Shown here: positions 21,149 to 28,628 of the stretch, piece after piece
Numbering within the stretch: the stretch's first letter is position 1
Layout: each line of letters begins with the position of its first letter
Origin: Thiobacillus sp.
GTDB taxonomy: Bacteria; Pseudomonadota; Gammaproteobacteria; Burkholderiales; Thiobacillaceae
DNA: 64,000 bases
Direction: 5' to 3'
Assembly: GCA_016124745.1 (NCBI GenBank)
Contig: WGNC01000005.1
Location: forward strand, 1-64,000
Made by a program: the position numbers and the translations under genes
Notes under the pieces: model-generated
The model's database searches: none
What the model was told of the DNA's origin: nothing
Seen by the model: only the letters and a program-made list of their open reading frames with translations

Positions 21149-21883
21149 TCAGTTGTTCTGGTCGAGACGGGCAGCCCACGCCGCCACATGGCGATGCTCG
21201 CGCGGATTGTCCGCCTGGTTGCGCGTGGGGCTGAAGAACAGGCCCGGCGCATGCAGCAATTTGCTGATCGGGAAGATCGCCATCAGCAAAGCCACCATGG
21301 CCAGATGCGCCAGGAGTATCGGGTCCTGCGGCACTGGCTGCACATCGAAGTACATCAAGCCCATGATGAATTCCTTGAGCGAGATGATGTCGGTATGCGC
21401 AACGAAGGTCATCAGCATGCCGGACAGACCGATGCCGAGCAGCAACACCAGCATCAGGTAATCAGAGGGGGTGGAAATATAGCGCACGCGGTCGACCACA
21501 AAGCGACGTGCCAGGAGACCGGCCAAACCCAGCACCATCATGATGCTCGCATATTTGCCGAACGGCTGGACGATATCGACCCAGAACCAGACTGGCTGCG
21601 TGAAGTAGCGCAGATGACGGGCAAGCACCAGGAACAGACCGAAATGGAAGAGCCAGCCAAAAGCCCAGATCCACTTGTTCGATTTGAACAGCGACTCGAA
21701 CAGCACCACTTCCTTGGCCATCCGGTACACGACTCCCTTTTGCGTGGTGGGTGCTGGCGTGGTCGGAATCAACAGTGGCGCAGGTGTGCGGCTGTAGTCG
21801 AAAATCTTGTAAACCAGGCCGACCACCAGCAACAAGGTCGCGATGTAAAACATCCCGGCATAAATCATCGTCACAGTAGACAA
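21149..21883 (-). CDS. dsrM: DsrM, membrane dihaem cytochrome b subunit
   Basis: A NarI-like membrane protein with about five or six hydrophobic helices. Histidines in helical stretches (for example LFHFGLFLVLARHLRY and HLAMVALLMAIFPISKLLHAP) are suitable for two b haems. DsrM links DsrK to the quinone pool. I use the TTG at 21883 because AGGAG is placed seven bases upstream. The first ATG (21868) has no such site. The 198-base gap before it contains a strong hairpin (22039-22066). Confidence 0.9.
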   Translation of the reverse strand: MSTVTMIYAGMFYIATLLLVVGLVYKIFDYSRTPAPLLIPTTPAPTTQKGVVYRMAKEVVLFESLFKSNKWIWAFGWLFHFGLFLVLARHLRYFTQPVWFWVDIVQPFGKYASIMMVLGLAGLLARRFVVDRVRYISTPSDYLMLVLLLGIGLSGMLMTFVAHTDIISLKEFIMGLMYFDVQPVPQDPILLAHLAMVALLMAIFPISKLLHAPGLFFSPTRNQADNPREHRHVAAWAARLDQNN

Positions 21884-22038
21884 ACTCGATCTCCTAAAGG
21901 ACTTCGCCCCCCCAGGCGCTGACGCGACTGCGGTACCGTACGCCCTAACAACGTAACTGTTTACGAATCAAACGCTCATGCCCGCGCATGCATGGGCTTC
22001 CATACGCATTTGATTTGGAAACAAGAACCTGAATCAAA

Positions 22039-22066
22039 GTCGCCCCGGAGCAAGCACCGGGGCGAC
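22039..22066 (-). terminator. Hairpin between dsrC and dsrM, partial terminator or processing site
   Basis: A perfect 10-base inverted repeat, GTCGCCCCGG/CCGGGGCGAC, with an 8-base loop lies 16 bases after the dsrC stop and is followed on the transcript by TTTGATT. It can stop part of the transcription, or protect the upstream mRNA, and so give more DsrC than DsrMKJOP. Confidence 0.65.
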
Positions 22067-22082
22067 CCGAAAGCTTTACGAC

Positions 22083-22418
22083 TTAGATACAGCCGGTCGG
22101 CTTGGGCAGGCCGGCAATCTTACAAGCCTGCTTGGCGGGGCCGTAGGGGAACAACTCGTACAGGTACTTGTTGTTGCCTTTTTCAGGGCCGAGCTTCTTG
22201 CCGATAGCCTTGGTCAGCACGCGCACTGCAGGGGCGATCTGATATTCGGCATAGTACTCACGCAGGAAATTGACGACTTCCCAGTGGCTGTCGGTCAGGT
22301 CGACCTTCTCTTCGACAGCCATGTACTTGGCAATGTCTTCGTTCCACTGCGACAAGTCGACCAGATAGCCTTCCTCGTCGACTTCGACTTCCTTACCGGC
22401 GATATTCACCATAGGCAT
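22083..22418 (-). CDS. dsrC: DsrC, sulfur-carrier protein with both redox cysteines
   Basis: DsrC carries sulfur as persulfide or trisulfide between DsrEFH, DsrAB and DsrMKJOP. Both conserved cysteines are present in the flexible C-terminal arm: Cys99 (KQACKIAG) and the penultimate Cys110 (PTGCI). I start at 22418 because AGGAG lies seven bases upstream; this gives MPMVNIAGKEVEV and 111 residues, the usual length. The second ATG at 22412 is too far from the ribosome site. The gene follows dsrH by 23 bases and precedes a hairpin. Confidence 0.97.
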   Translation of the reverse strand: MPMVNIAGKEVEVDEEGYLVDLSQWNEDIAKYMAVEEKVDLTDSHWEVVNFLREYYAEYQIAPAVRVLTKAIGKKLGPEKGNNKYLYELFPYGPAKQACKIAGLPKPTGCI

Positions 22419-22441
22419 AGCAATACTCCTTCTGTTAAAAG

Positions 22442-22741
22442 TTACAGCCAAGACTGACAGCTGTTGTGCTCTGCGACCAGATCCACAAAACCGCCGTAAT
22501 CCACGACATTGACTCCGTCCAGCACGCGCCCGGCCATGCCGCGCGCAGCCAGATCAGGACCGAGTGCGTAAATCTTGAGGTCAGCTGCCGCTGCCTGGAT
22601 TTTCGCTGCCGCCGCGCTGCCATTCGTCACCGCGTAAACCGCGTCTTCGATCAGCAATACAGCAGAACCCTTTGTGGCCATGGCGAGGCAGCTTTCCAGC
22701 GCGCCCCGTTCTGTAGCCGATTTATTCACAATATGCAGCAT
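22442..22741 (-). CDS. dsrH: DsrH, sulfurtransferase subunit (TusB-like)
   Basis: DsrE, DsrF and DsrH form a heterohexamer that passes sulfur to DsrC. This 99-residue protein has the short TusB/DsrH pattern, starting MLHIVNKSATERGALESCLAM with Cys18 at the site of the conserved DsrH cysteine, and ends in CQSWL. It lies ten bases after dsrF. Confidence 0.93.
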   Translation of the reverse strand: MLHIVNKSATERGALESCLAMATKGSAVLLIEDAVYAVTNGSAAAAKIQAAAADLKIYALGPDLAARGMAGRVLDGVNVVDYGGFVDLVAEHNSCQSWL

Positions 22742-22751
22742 ATCCGTCCCC

Positions 22752-23147
22752 TTAGAAGCTGATCACGACGTCTTGCTCGGCCATGAGATTTGCCATCTCA
22801 TCGACGGAGAGCACCGTGACATCCACTATCAGGTCTTCTTCAGTCAGACCACGCGCATCCATCGACTTCTGGTCGACATACAATTTCTCGATGTCGTAAC
22901 CCTCTAGCGCACGATAGGTCTTGGAGAAATCCTTGACCTCGATGCCCTTAGTATCGATACCCTTCAACAGCTGATATACACCATCATCGGTGAAGACCAT
23001 GCTGACGTCCTGATCGAAAGCCGCGGTGATCAGCACCACCTCCAGACCTTCCAGCGCATACACGGTCCCGTGCGGCGCCTTGCGGTTCAGGAACATGAAT
23101 TTCTTGACGATGCCGGAGCCGTCATCCATTTCATCCATATCGCTCAT
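22752..23147 (-). CDS. dsrF: DsrF, sulfurtransferase subunit (TusC-like)
   Basis: DsrF belongs to the DsrE/F fold and is a structural partner in the DsrEFH complex. The sequence has the TusC-like LNRKAPHGTVYALEGLEVVL and VFTDDGVYQLL segments and no cysteine, in line with a non-catalytic subunit. The start at the ATG at 23147 (MSDMDEMDDG) is preferred because a GAGGG ribosome site lies just before it. A TTG upstream would overlap the dsrE stop. The acidic N-terminal dozen residues are a small extension. Confidence 0.92.
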   Translation of the reverse strand: MSDMDEMDDGSGIVKKFMFLNRKAPHGTVYALEGLEVVLITAAFDQDVSMVFTDDGVYQLLKGIDTKGIEVKDFSKTYRALEGYDIEKLYVDQKSMDARGLTEEDLIVDVTVLSVDEMANLMAEQDVVISF

Positions 23148-23158
23148 CTCGTTATCCC

Positions 23159-23518
23159 TCAATCACCGAACGTCACGAGACGATCGTACTGAATACCCAT
23201 TTCGACCAACTGTCCCAGACCGGAAATCCGGAAGCCAGGTGCCAGCACATCATCCGTGATGCCGCGACGTTGAGCTGCCGCCACACACACGACCAGGTCA
23301 ACCCCATGTTCCGCGGCAAGCTTGGACCAGCGAGCGGAGATATTGCGGTCGTCCTGCGGAGGCGTTGCCAGGCGGTTGGAATTGTTCACGCCGTCATGAT
23401 AGAAAAACACGCGTGGGACAGTGTGGCCTTTCTCGATTGCCGTACGGGCAAACAGAAAAGCGGAATCACTGGCCTGATGGGTATAAGGCCCTTCATTAAT
23501 AAGTATGCCGAATTGCAT
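23159..23518 (-). CDS. dsrE: DsrE, catalytic sulfurtransferase subunit (TusD-like)
   Basis: The active cysteine sits at position 78 in VDLVVCVAAAQRRG, which is the same number as in Allochromatium DsrE, where it carries persulfide and donates it to DsrC. Other family marks are MQFGILINEGPYTHQASDSA and FYHDGVN. The gene is the first of dsrEFHC, after an 83-base gap from dsrB that holds a hairpin. Confidence 0.95.
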   Translation of the reverse strand: MQFGILINEGPYTHQASDSAFLFARTAIEKGHTVPRVFFYHDGVNNSNRLATPPQDDRNISARWSKLAAEHGVDLVVCVAAAQRRGITDDVLAPGFRISGLGQLVEMGIQYDRLVTFGD

Positions 23519-23564
23519 GGCTAGTTCAAACTCCGAAAAATCCAGTCATTATCTTCACGCCTGA

Positions 23565-23590
23565 CCTGCCACAGCCGAGGCCGTGGCAGG
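23565..23590 (-). terminator. Intercistronic hairpin between dsrB and dsrE
   Basis: CCTGCCAC/GTGGCAGG with a ten-base loop lies in the gap 23519-23601, close to the dsrB stop. There is no clear T-run, so it is more likely a stabilising 3' structure for dsrAB mRNA than a full terminator. Confidence 0.45.
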
Positions 23591-23601
23591 CACATCCATC
23601 C

Positions 23602-24672
23602 CTAGAAACGGATGTGAGCGGAAGCGTTCAGGTTGGCACGACCACCACGCCAGTTATCGATGTGATACTTGGTGAAGGGCAGACCGGTCTTCTCGAAGAA
23701 TGCGGGCCAGCCAATACGGTCGATCCAGTCGATCATGCGCTCCCAGGGCTTGCCGTCAGCCTTGTAGGTAGCGAGGATCTTCTTGACCACCTCGGCAACT
23801 TCCGGCCAGCGCGGCGCGCTGTTCGGCAGGCCGGAGGCAACCAGCTTGTGGAAAGTCGGCTTGGAGCGCGCGTTCGAGTTCTTGCCGCCCACCCAGATCG
23901 CGATCTTGGAATGCTCGGGATCGTTGATCTGCATCGGGGGACAGGGCGGGAAACAAGCGCCGCAGCAAATGCACTTCTTCTCGTCGACTTCCAGCGAAGG
24001 CTTGCCGTTCACCAGAGCGGGACGAATCGCCGCAACCGGGCAACGTGCCACAACAGAGGGTCGCTCACACACGTTGGCAACCAGATCATGATTGATCTTC
24101 GGCGGCTTGGTGTGCTGCACGATGATGGCGATGTCAGCTTGGCCGCCGCAGTTGATTTCGCAGCAGGAAGTCGACAGCTTGACGCGGTTGGGCATCTCGC
24201 ACTTGACGAAGTCGTCATACAGCTCATCCATCAGCGCCTTGACCACGCCGGAAGCGTCGGTACCGGGGATGTCGCAGTGCAGCCAGCCCTGGGTGTGCGC
24301 AATCATGGACACCGAGTTCGCGGTGCCACCGATGGGGAATCCCTTGTCGTTAAGCGCCTTGATCAGCGGCTCGACCTTGGAACCATCGGCCACCATGTAT
24401 TCGATGTTGGAACGCGCGGTGAAACGCACGAAACCATCGGCATACTGGTCGGCGATGTCAGCCAGCTCACGGATGGTGTAATGGTCCATCTGGCGCTGGG
24501 TACCAGCCTTGACGGTCCAGATTTCGTCGCCGGATTCGGCGCGATGATAAAGGACACCCGGCTTGGGATGGCTGTGGAATGACCACTTGCCATAGTTCTT
24601 CACCATCACGGGGTGCATGTAGGGCATCGGATCCGGTGCGCCGGATTCAATAGGCGGGCGTAAATCAGCCAT
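23602..24672 (-). CDS. dsrB: Reverse dissimilatory sulfite reductase, beta subunit
   Basis: DsrAB in sulfur oxidisers works in reverse and oxidises DsrC-bound sulfur to sulfite. DsrB has the STSCCEINCGGQADIAI sirohaem/[4Fe-4S] region and an inserted ferredoxin domain with KKCICCGACFPPCPP. Length 356 is typical. The gap to dsrA (24673-24736) is 64 bases. Whether it is the oxidative type is inferred from the presence of dsrEFH and dsrL in the same operon. Confidence 0.96.
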   Translation of the reverse strand: MADLRPPIESGAPDPMPYMHPVMVKNYGKWSFHSHPKPGVLYHRAESGDEIWTVKAGTQRQMDHYTIRELADIADQYADGFVRFTARSNIEYMVADGSKVEPLIKALNDKGFPIGGTANSVSMIAHTQGWLHCDIPGTDASGVVKALMDELYDDFVKCEMPNRVKLSTSCCEINCGGQADIAIIVQHTKPPKINHDLVANVCERPSVVARCPVAAIRPALVNGKPSLEVDEKKCICCGACFPPCPPMQINDPEHSKIAIWVGGKNSNARSKPTFHKLVASGLPNSAPRWPEVAEVVKKILATYKADGKPWERMIDWIDRIGWPAFFEKTGLPFTKYHIDNWRGGRANLNASAHIRF

Positions 24673-24736
24673 GTTTATTCTCCAACAGATTAGAACGCGA
24701 GCCCCGACACGTGCCGGGACCCGAGGTTAGCAACTA

Positions 24737-26041
24737 TTAAGCGGCGGACGACTGCTTGTACTCGTTCCACTTCTCGACCTGCTCGTCCCAATCGTCGGAA
24801 CGGAAATAGGGGTTGGAACGCGGTTCCTTGATCATGTTGGGATCAACCGGGATATCCATACCCTCGAGGAAGTTGGTCAGGCCGATACGCTCGATCATCT
24901 CGCCGGTGCGCTCGTGCTCCAGCGCGTTTTCTGCGAAGAAGTCGATGATGTTGCGCGCCAGATCGTTCAGCTTTTCGAAGTCTTCATCAGACTCGAGCTT
25001 CATGAACGGAATCACCACGGTGCCCATTGTGGCGCCGATCTTAAGCACGCCCTTGCCGCCAACCAGAATGGTCACGCCCTTGTCCTTGCCGGGCAGCAGG
25101 CCGCCGGGGATGACGTTCAGGCAGTGCATGCAGCGCACGCAGTTCTTGTTGTCGATGCACAGGGCGTTGCCGTCGCCAAGCTTGGCAACCGACACGGTGT
25201 CGCTGGCCTGGACCTTGTCAGCGGCAACCAGGGTAATCGCTCCGGTCGGACACTTGCTGATCACGTCGTTCACCAGGTCGGACATGCCGTGCGCCTTCAT
25301 GTAGTCCTGAACTTGCGCTTCGTTGACGCGGATGTTGTCGCGCCAGGTGCCGATGGTCGCCATGTCGGAACGCTGGATCGCGTTGACGCAGTCGTTCGGG
25401 CATCCGGAGAACTTGAACTTGAACTTGTACGGCAGGGACGGGCGGTGCATGTCGTCCAGGTTGTTGTTGATGACGGTACGCAGCGCCTTGGCTTCGTCAT
25501 AACAGGACATTTCGCAGCGGGCAGCGCCCACGCAGGACATCGATGTACGCAGTGCGGGACCCGCGCCACCCAGATCGAAGCCCATCTCGTTGAATTCGTC
25601 GAAGGCACGCTGCACATCTGCAGTCTTGATACCCTGGAACATGATGTCGCCGGACTGGCCATGGAAGGCGATCAGGCCCGAACCACCCGTAGCCGACCAA
25701 GTATCGCACATCTTGCGCAGCAGGTCAGATGTATAGTGCATGCCGGCCGGCGGTTGAATGCGCAGGGTGTGGAATTCGGCAGCCTCGGGGAACAGCGGCT
25801 TGTGGTTCTCGTCCTTCAGCTCGGTGAAGCGGGGAATAACGCCACCACCATAACCGAACACGCCAACCGTACCACCCTTCCAGTAGCCAAATTTGGTCCG
25901 GTAGGACGTTTCCAGCTGACCCATCAGGTCAACCATCATGTCGTTATCCTTGGCCAGACGCTTCAGACCGGTCACGAAGCTGGGCCACGGGCCTTTCTCG
26001 AGCTCGTCCAGATTGGGCGTATCAATCATTTGCTTTGCCAT
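24737..26041 (-). CDS. dsrA: Reverse dissimilatory sulfite reductase, alpha subunit
   Basis: The catalytic subunit of rDsr. Sirohaem-cluster ligands are seen in CVGAARCEMSCYDEAKA and KFSGCPNDCVNA, and a ferredoxin insert is seen in CIDNKNCVRCMHCLN. Its 434 residues begin MAKQMIDTPNLDELEKGPWPSF. It is the first gene of the operon; the ATG at 26041 is preceded by AGGAGAG. The promoter region to the right (26042-26421) is shared with a divergent three-gene unit and contains a large inverted repeat. Confidence 0.97.
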   Translation of the reverse strand: MAKQMIDTPNLDELEKGPWPSFVTGLKRLAKDNDMMVDLMGQLETSYRTKFGYWKGGTVGVFGYGGGVIPRFTELKDENHKPLFPEAAEFHTLRIQPPAGMHYTSDLLRKMCDTWSATGGSGLIAFHGQSGDIMFQGIKTADVQRAFDEFNEMGFDLGGAGPALRTSMSCVGAARCEMSCYDEAKALRTVINNNLDDMHRPSLPYKFKFKFSGCPNDCVNAIQRSDMATIGTWRDNIRVNEAQVQDYMKAHGMSDLVNDVISKCPTGAITLVAADKVQASDTVSVAKLGDGNALCIDNKNCVRCMHCLNVIPGGLLPGKDKGVTILVGGKGVLKIGATMGTVVIPFMKLESDEDFEKLNDLARNIIDFFAENALEHERTGEMIERIGLTNFLEGMDIPVDPNMIKEPRSNPYFRSDDWDEQVEKWNEYKQSSAA

Positions 26042-26152
26042 TTTTCTCTCCTAGAAAATTTCGAAATGCCCGTTTAGCTGACAGCCCAACGGTATCCCAA
26101 CATCGTATTGGCTAGACAGTTGCACCACCATCATTCTCATGGGTAAATCGTC

Positions 26153-26192
26153 TACTCCATCCCGGTAGGTCCATACCTACCCATATGGAGTA
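26153..26192. promoter_or_regulatory. 40-base inverted repeat in the dsr divergent promoter region
   Basis: Two 18-base arms (26153-26170 and 26175-26192) match at 15 of 18 positions. They are TACTCCAT and GGTAGGT on the left and the complements on the right, separated by CCAT. It lies 112-151 bases upstream of the dsrA start and 230 bases from the divergent gene. Smaller repeats, CCCTG/CAGGG (26301-26317) and CCCCATAAGGGG, lie further right. The 380-base gap has no other gene. A DNA-binding site for a sulfur-responsive regulator is a reasonable reading. Confidence 0.6.
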
Positions 26193-26421
26193 TGGCGGGT
26201 TCACCCAACGCGGGAATCCTCAATCCAGTCAAAGAATGAGACATTACGCCGCTGCCACAAGAATCCATAAGAGTATTAAAATATTGTTGCAAACGCAAGC
26301 CCCTGGCATCAACAGGGTTGAAGAAATTGCCTGCGTCCCCATAAGGGGTTGATCTCGATGAATTGCGCTGATTTTCATGCCTGATTCGATCGAAAACGTG
26401 AGCATTACGGATTGAGGTTCC

Positions 26422-26643
26422 ATGCCCGAAATTACGCCCCTAGACAGAATGCGGTTGCCGTTCGGCGGCCAGGAAATCGAGTTCCAGCATCTGGAACACG
26501 AATCGGGTGGCGTGCCTTTTCTGCGCATCCGAATCCGTGAGAACAAACGATTTACCATTATTGACGTGGATCCGGTCAGCGCGCAGAAATGGGGCGAACT
26601 GATGCAGGCCTGGGCCAAAGATCACGCCGGCGATGCGCCATGA
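26422..26643 (+). CDS. Small conserved-looking protein, 73 aa, divergent from dsrA
   Basis: The protein is small and soluble. It has an alternating beta pattern (IEFQHLEHESGGVPFLRIRIRE) followed by RFTIIDVDPVSAQKWGELMQAWAKDHA, which looks like a strand and a helix. There is no cysteine or membrane segment. It overlaps the next gene by ATGA (26640-26643), so the two are translationally coupled. I recognise no function. Divergence from dsrA and coupling with a Cas6-like protein and a DsrC paralogue suggest a role linked to sulfur oxidation. Confidence 0.8.
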   Translation: MPEITPLDRMRLPFGGQEIEFQHLEHESGGVPFLRIRIRENKRFTIIDVDPVSAQKWGELMQAWAKDHAGDAP

Positions 26644-27299
26644 ATTGGGCAGGCTGGCCTGAAGACAAGGTCGAGGTGTATACGCCTCACATGATCGACC
26701 TGCAGTTCGATCTGGTCGGCACGACCATTCCAGCTGAGAATGCGCAGATGCTGCAGGATGCGCTGCTACGCCTGCTGCCCTGGCTGAGCGATATCTCCGG
26801 TTGCGGCATCCAGCACCTCAAAGGCGCGGAAACCAACAGCGGCGACGCTACGCTCAACATCAACCGGCGCACCAAGCTGTTTCTGAGGGTGCCGAAGACC
26901 CGCGTGGACGTCATGCAGCAACTGGTCGGCCAGCGCCTCGACCTTGGCGGACACCCCTTGGAGATAGGCAATTTCAAGACCCGGGATTTCAGTCCGTTCG
27001 CCAATATCTACGCCCATTTCGTTGACACAGGCGCCGCCAGTGAAGAACAATTCGTACAGGATGTCATGCGCGAATTGGACGGTCACTTCCAGTTGCGTTG
27101 CGGGTTCATCTGCGGCAAGCCGCAGACCCTGCAAAGCGCATCCGGACCGCTCCATGGCTACAGCCTGATGCTGCACGATGTGCCGCCGCACAAGTCGCTG
27201 CAGTTGCAGGATGAGGGGCTGGGGCGCAACCGTTTGTTAGGCTGCGGGATTTTTATCCCGCATAAATCCATTGCACCGGTCGTTCCGGTGAATCTTTAA
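26640..27299 (+). CDS. Cas6/Cmx6-like protein in a sulfur-oxidation locus
   Basis: I see the pattern of the I-MYXAN-type Cas6 (Cmx6) family: an N-terminal MIDLQFDLVGTTIPAENAQM segment, a ferredoxin-like middle with RLDLGGHPLEIG, and a C-terminal glycine-rich loop EGLGRNRLLGCGIFIP (about residues 192-207). Cas6 proteins are RAMP-fold endoribonucleases that cut CRISPR transcripts. Here no repeat array or other cas gene is visible in 64 kb. The start at 26640 is chosen from the ATGA overlap; it gives 219 residues. A catalytic histidine could be H17 or one of several others, and I cannot tell. The RNA or other ligand is unknown, and the sulfur context is inference from neighbours only. Confidence 0.65.
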   Translation: MNWAGWPEDKVEVYTPHMIDLQFDLVGTTIPAENAQMLQDALLRLLPWLSDISGCGIQHLKGAETNSGDATLNINRRTKLFLRVPKTRVDVMQQLVGQRLDLGGHPLEIGNFKTRDFSPFANIYAHFVDTGAASEEQFVQDVMRELDGHFQLRCGFICGKPQTLQSASGPLHGYSLMLHDVPPHKSLQLQDEGLGRNRLLGCGIFIPHKSIAPVVPVNL

Positions 27300-27324
27300 T
27301 TCCAAACCTGAAAGGAGCAAAACC

Positions 27325-27657
27325 ATGGGATACATGTTGAACGGCGAAGAACTGGAAACCGGCGAAGAGAACTTCCTGCTGGAAGCCAATTTCAGCGACG
27401 AAATCGTTCCCGTCATCGCCGAAGCCGAAGGCATCAAGCTGACCGACGAACACTGGCAAGTCGTCAACTACCTGCGCGAAAAATACAAGGAAGACGGCCA
27501 GACCCCCAACTTCCGCAACATGGTCGCCGAACTGGATGACCTCCACGAAGGCGTGGACTGGAAGAAGAAGCTCTACGAGTTGTTCCCCAACATGCCCGCC
27601 CGCCAGGGCTGCCGCGTCGCCGGCCTGCCCAAGCCTTTCGGCAAGGGCGGCTACTGA
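27325..27657 (+). CDS. DsrC/TusE-family paralogue with a single cysteine
   Basis: A 110-residue member of the DsrC superfamily. EGIKLTDEHWQVVNYLREKY and LYELFPNMPARQGCRVAGLPKP match the fold and the C-terminal arm. Canonical DsrC has two arm cysteines and TusE keeps the penultimate one. This protein keeps only the inner one (Cys96) and ends KGGY, so the terminal sulfur-carrying cysteine is missing. It cannot form the intramolecular disulfide or the trisulfide. AAAGGAGC gives a strong ribosome site. It is the third gene of a unit divergent from dsrA and is followed by a terminator. A regulatory or decoy role is possible. Confidence 0.88.
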   Translation: MGYMLNGEELETGEENFLLEANFSDEIVPVIAEAEGIKLTDEHWQVVNYLREKYKEDGQTPNFRNMVAELDDLHEGVDWKKKLYELFPNMPARQGCRVAGLPKPFGKGGY

Positions 27658-27681
27658 TCCAGGTCGGGAGCATCCGCTGAG

Positions 27682-27711
27682 CGGGCAGCGTGGTGAAGGC
27701 CACGCTGCCCG
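27682..27711 (+). terminator. Rho-independent terminator after the DsrC paralogue
   Basis: A perfect 12-base inverted repeat, CGGGCAGCGTGG/CCACGCTGCCCG, with a six-base loop is followed by TTTCTGACTTT. It closes the 26,422-27,657 unit. Confidence 0.8.
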
Positions 27712-27747
27712 TTTCTGACTTTACGTTCACCTCTCACGGCCCCATCC

Positions 27748-28596
27748 ATGTTTTCCAATACGCTCGTCACCACCGAAGACCTCGCCGCACACCTGGAGGA
27801 CCCGAACTGGATCATCTTGGATTGCCGTTTTACCCTCACCGACCCAGCGGCCGGACGCGAGGCTTATGAAAAAGCGCATATCCCGGGGGCGCGCTACGTT
27901 CATCTCGACGACGACCTCTCCGCACCCGCCACCGATGCGACGGGACGGCACCCGCTGCCCGACCCGCAGGCGCTGACCGAGAAGCTCTGCGCGTGGGGCG
28001 TTGGCGTCAACAAGCAGGTGGTGGTGTACGACGACAGCTATGGCGCCATGGCCGTGCGGCTGTGGTGGATGATGCGCTGGCTCGGCCACCCTGGGGTGGC
28101 GCTGCTGGATGGCGGCTATCCCAAATGGCTGCGCGAAAAGCGCCCGGTCGATGCCGACCGGCCGATACCGCACAAGGCTGCGTGCGCCTGTCTGCCCGAG
28201 CCTACCCAGATCGTGGGCGCGGACGAGGTCATGCACGCTTCCCGGTCGGGCGAACAACTCATCATCGATGCTCGCCCCGACCGACGTTTCTCGGGCGAGT
28301 ACGAGCCGCTCGATCCGGTGGCAGGCCATGTCCCCGGCGCGATCAACTATCCCTTCGATGAGAACCTCGATGTGGACGGCACCTTTCTGCCCCCTGAGGC
28401 ACTGCGCGAAAACTATCAGGCCCTGCTCAAGGGCAAGCCAGCCTGGCAGGTGATTCACATGTGCGGCTCCGGCGTCACCGCCTGCCACAATATCCTGGCA
28501 ATGGAAATTGCCGGGCTCCCCGGGTCACGACTGTACCCCGGTTCGTGGAGCGAATGGATCCGCGACCCCGCACGCCCCGTCGCCACGGGCGAATAG
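27748..28596 (+). CDS. Thiosulfate/3-mercaptopyruvate sulfurtransferase (SseA-like)
   Basis: The protein has two rhodanese domains and 282 residues. The first is the inactive domain (LDCRFTLTDPAAGREAYEKAHIPGARYVHLDDDL). The second carries the catalytic loop in HMCGSGVTACHN, with the CGSGVTA form typical of mercaptopyruvate sulfurtransferase-type enzymes. It transfers a sulfane sulfur to cyanide or thiols; next to dsr it could feed persulfide sulfur to DsrEFH. The leader is short and it is monocistronic or forms a unit with the next genes (33-base gap). Confidence 0.9.
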   Translation: MFSNTLVTTEDLAAHLEDPNWIILDCRFTLTDPAAGREAYEKAHIPGARYVHLDDDLSAPATDATGRHPLPDPQALTEKLCAWGVGVNKQVVVYDDSYGAMAVRLWWMMRWLGHPGVALLDGGYPKWLREKRPVDADRPIPHKAACACLPEPTQIVGADEVMHASRSGEQLIIDARPDRRFSGEYEPLDPVAGHVPGAINYPFDENLDVDGTFLPPEALRENYQALLKGKPAWQVIHMCGSGVTACHNILAMEIAGLPGSRLYPGSWSEWIRDPARPVATGE

Positions 28597-28628
28597 AACG
28601 CAGCCGAGTATTCTAAAGGAGAACATCC

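Noticed and set aside
26042-27740. CRISPR array near the Cas6-like gene
   Set aside because: I looked for regularly spaced direct repeats on both sides of the gene and in the other gaps; only inverted repeats and the terminator are present.
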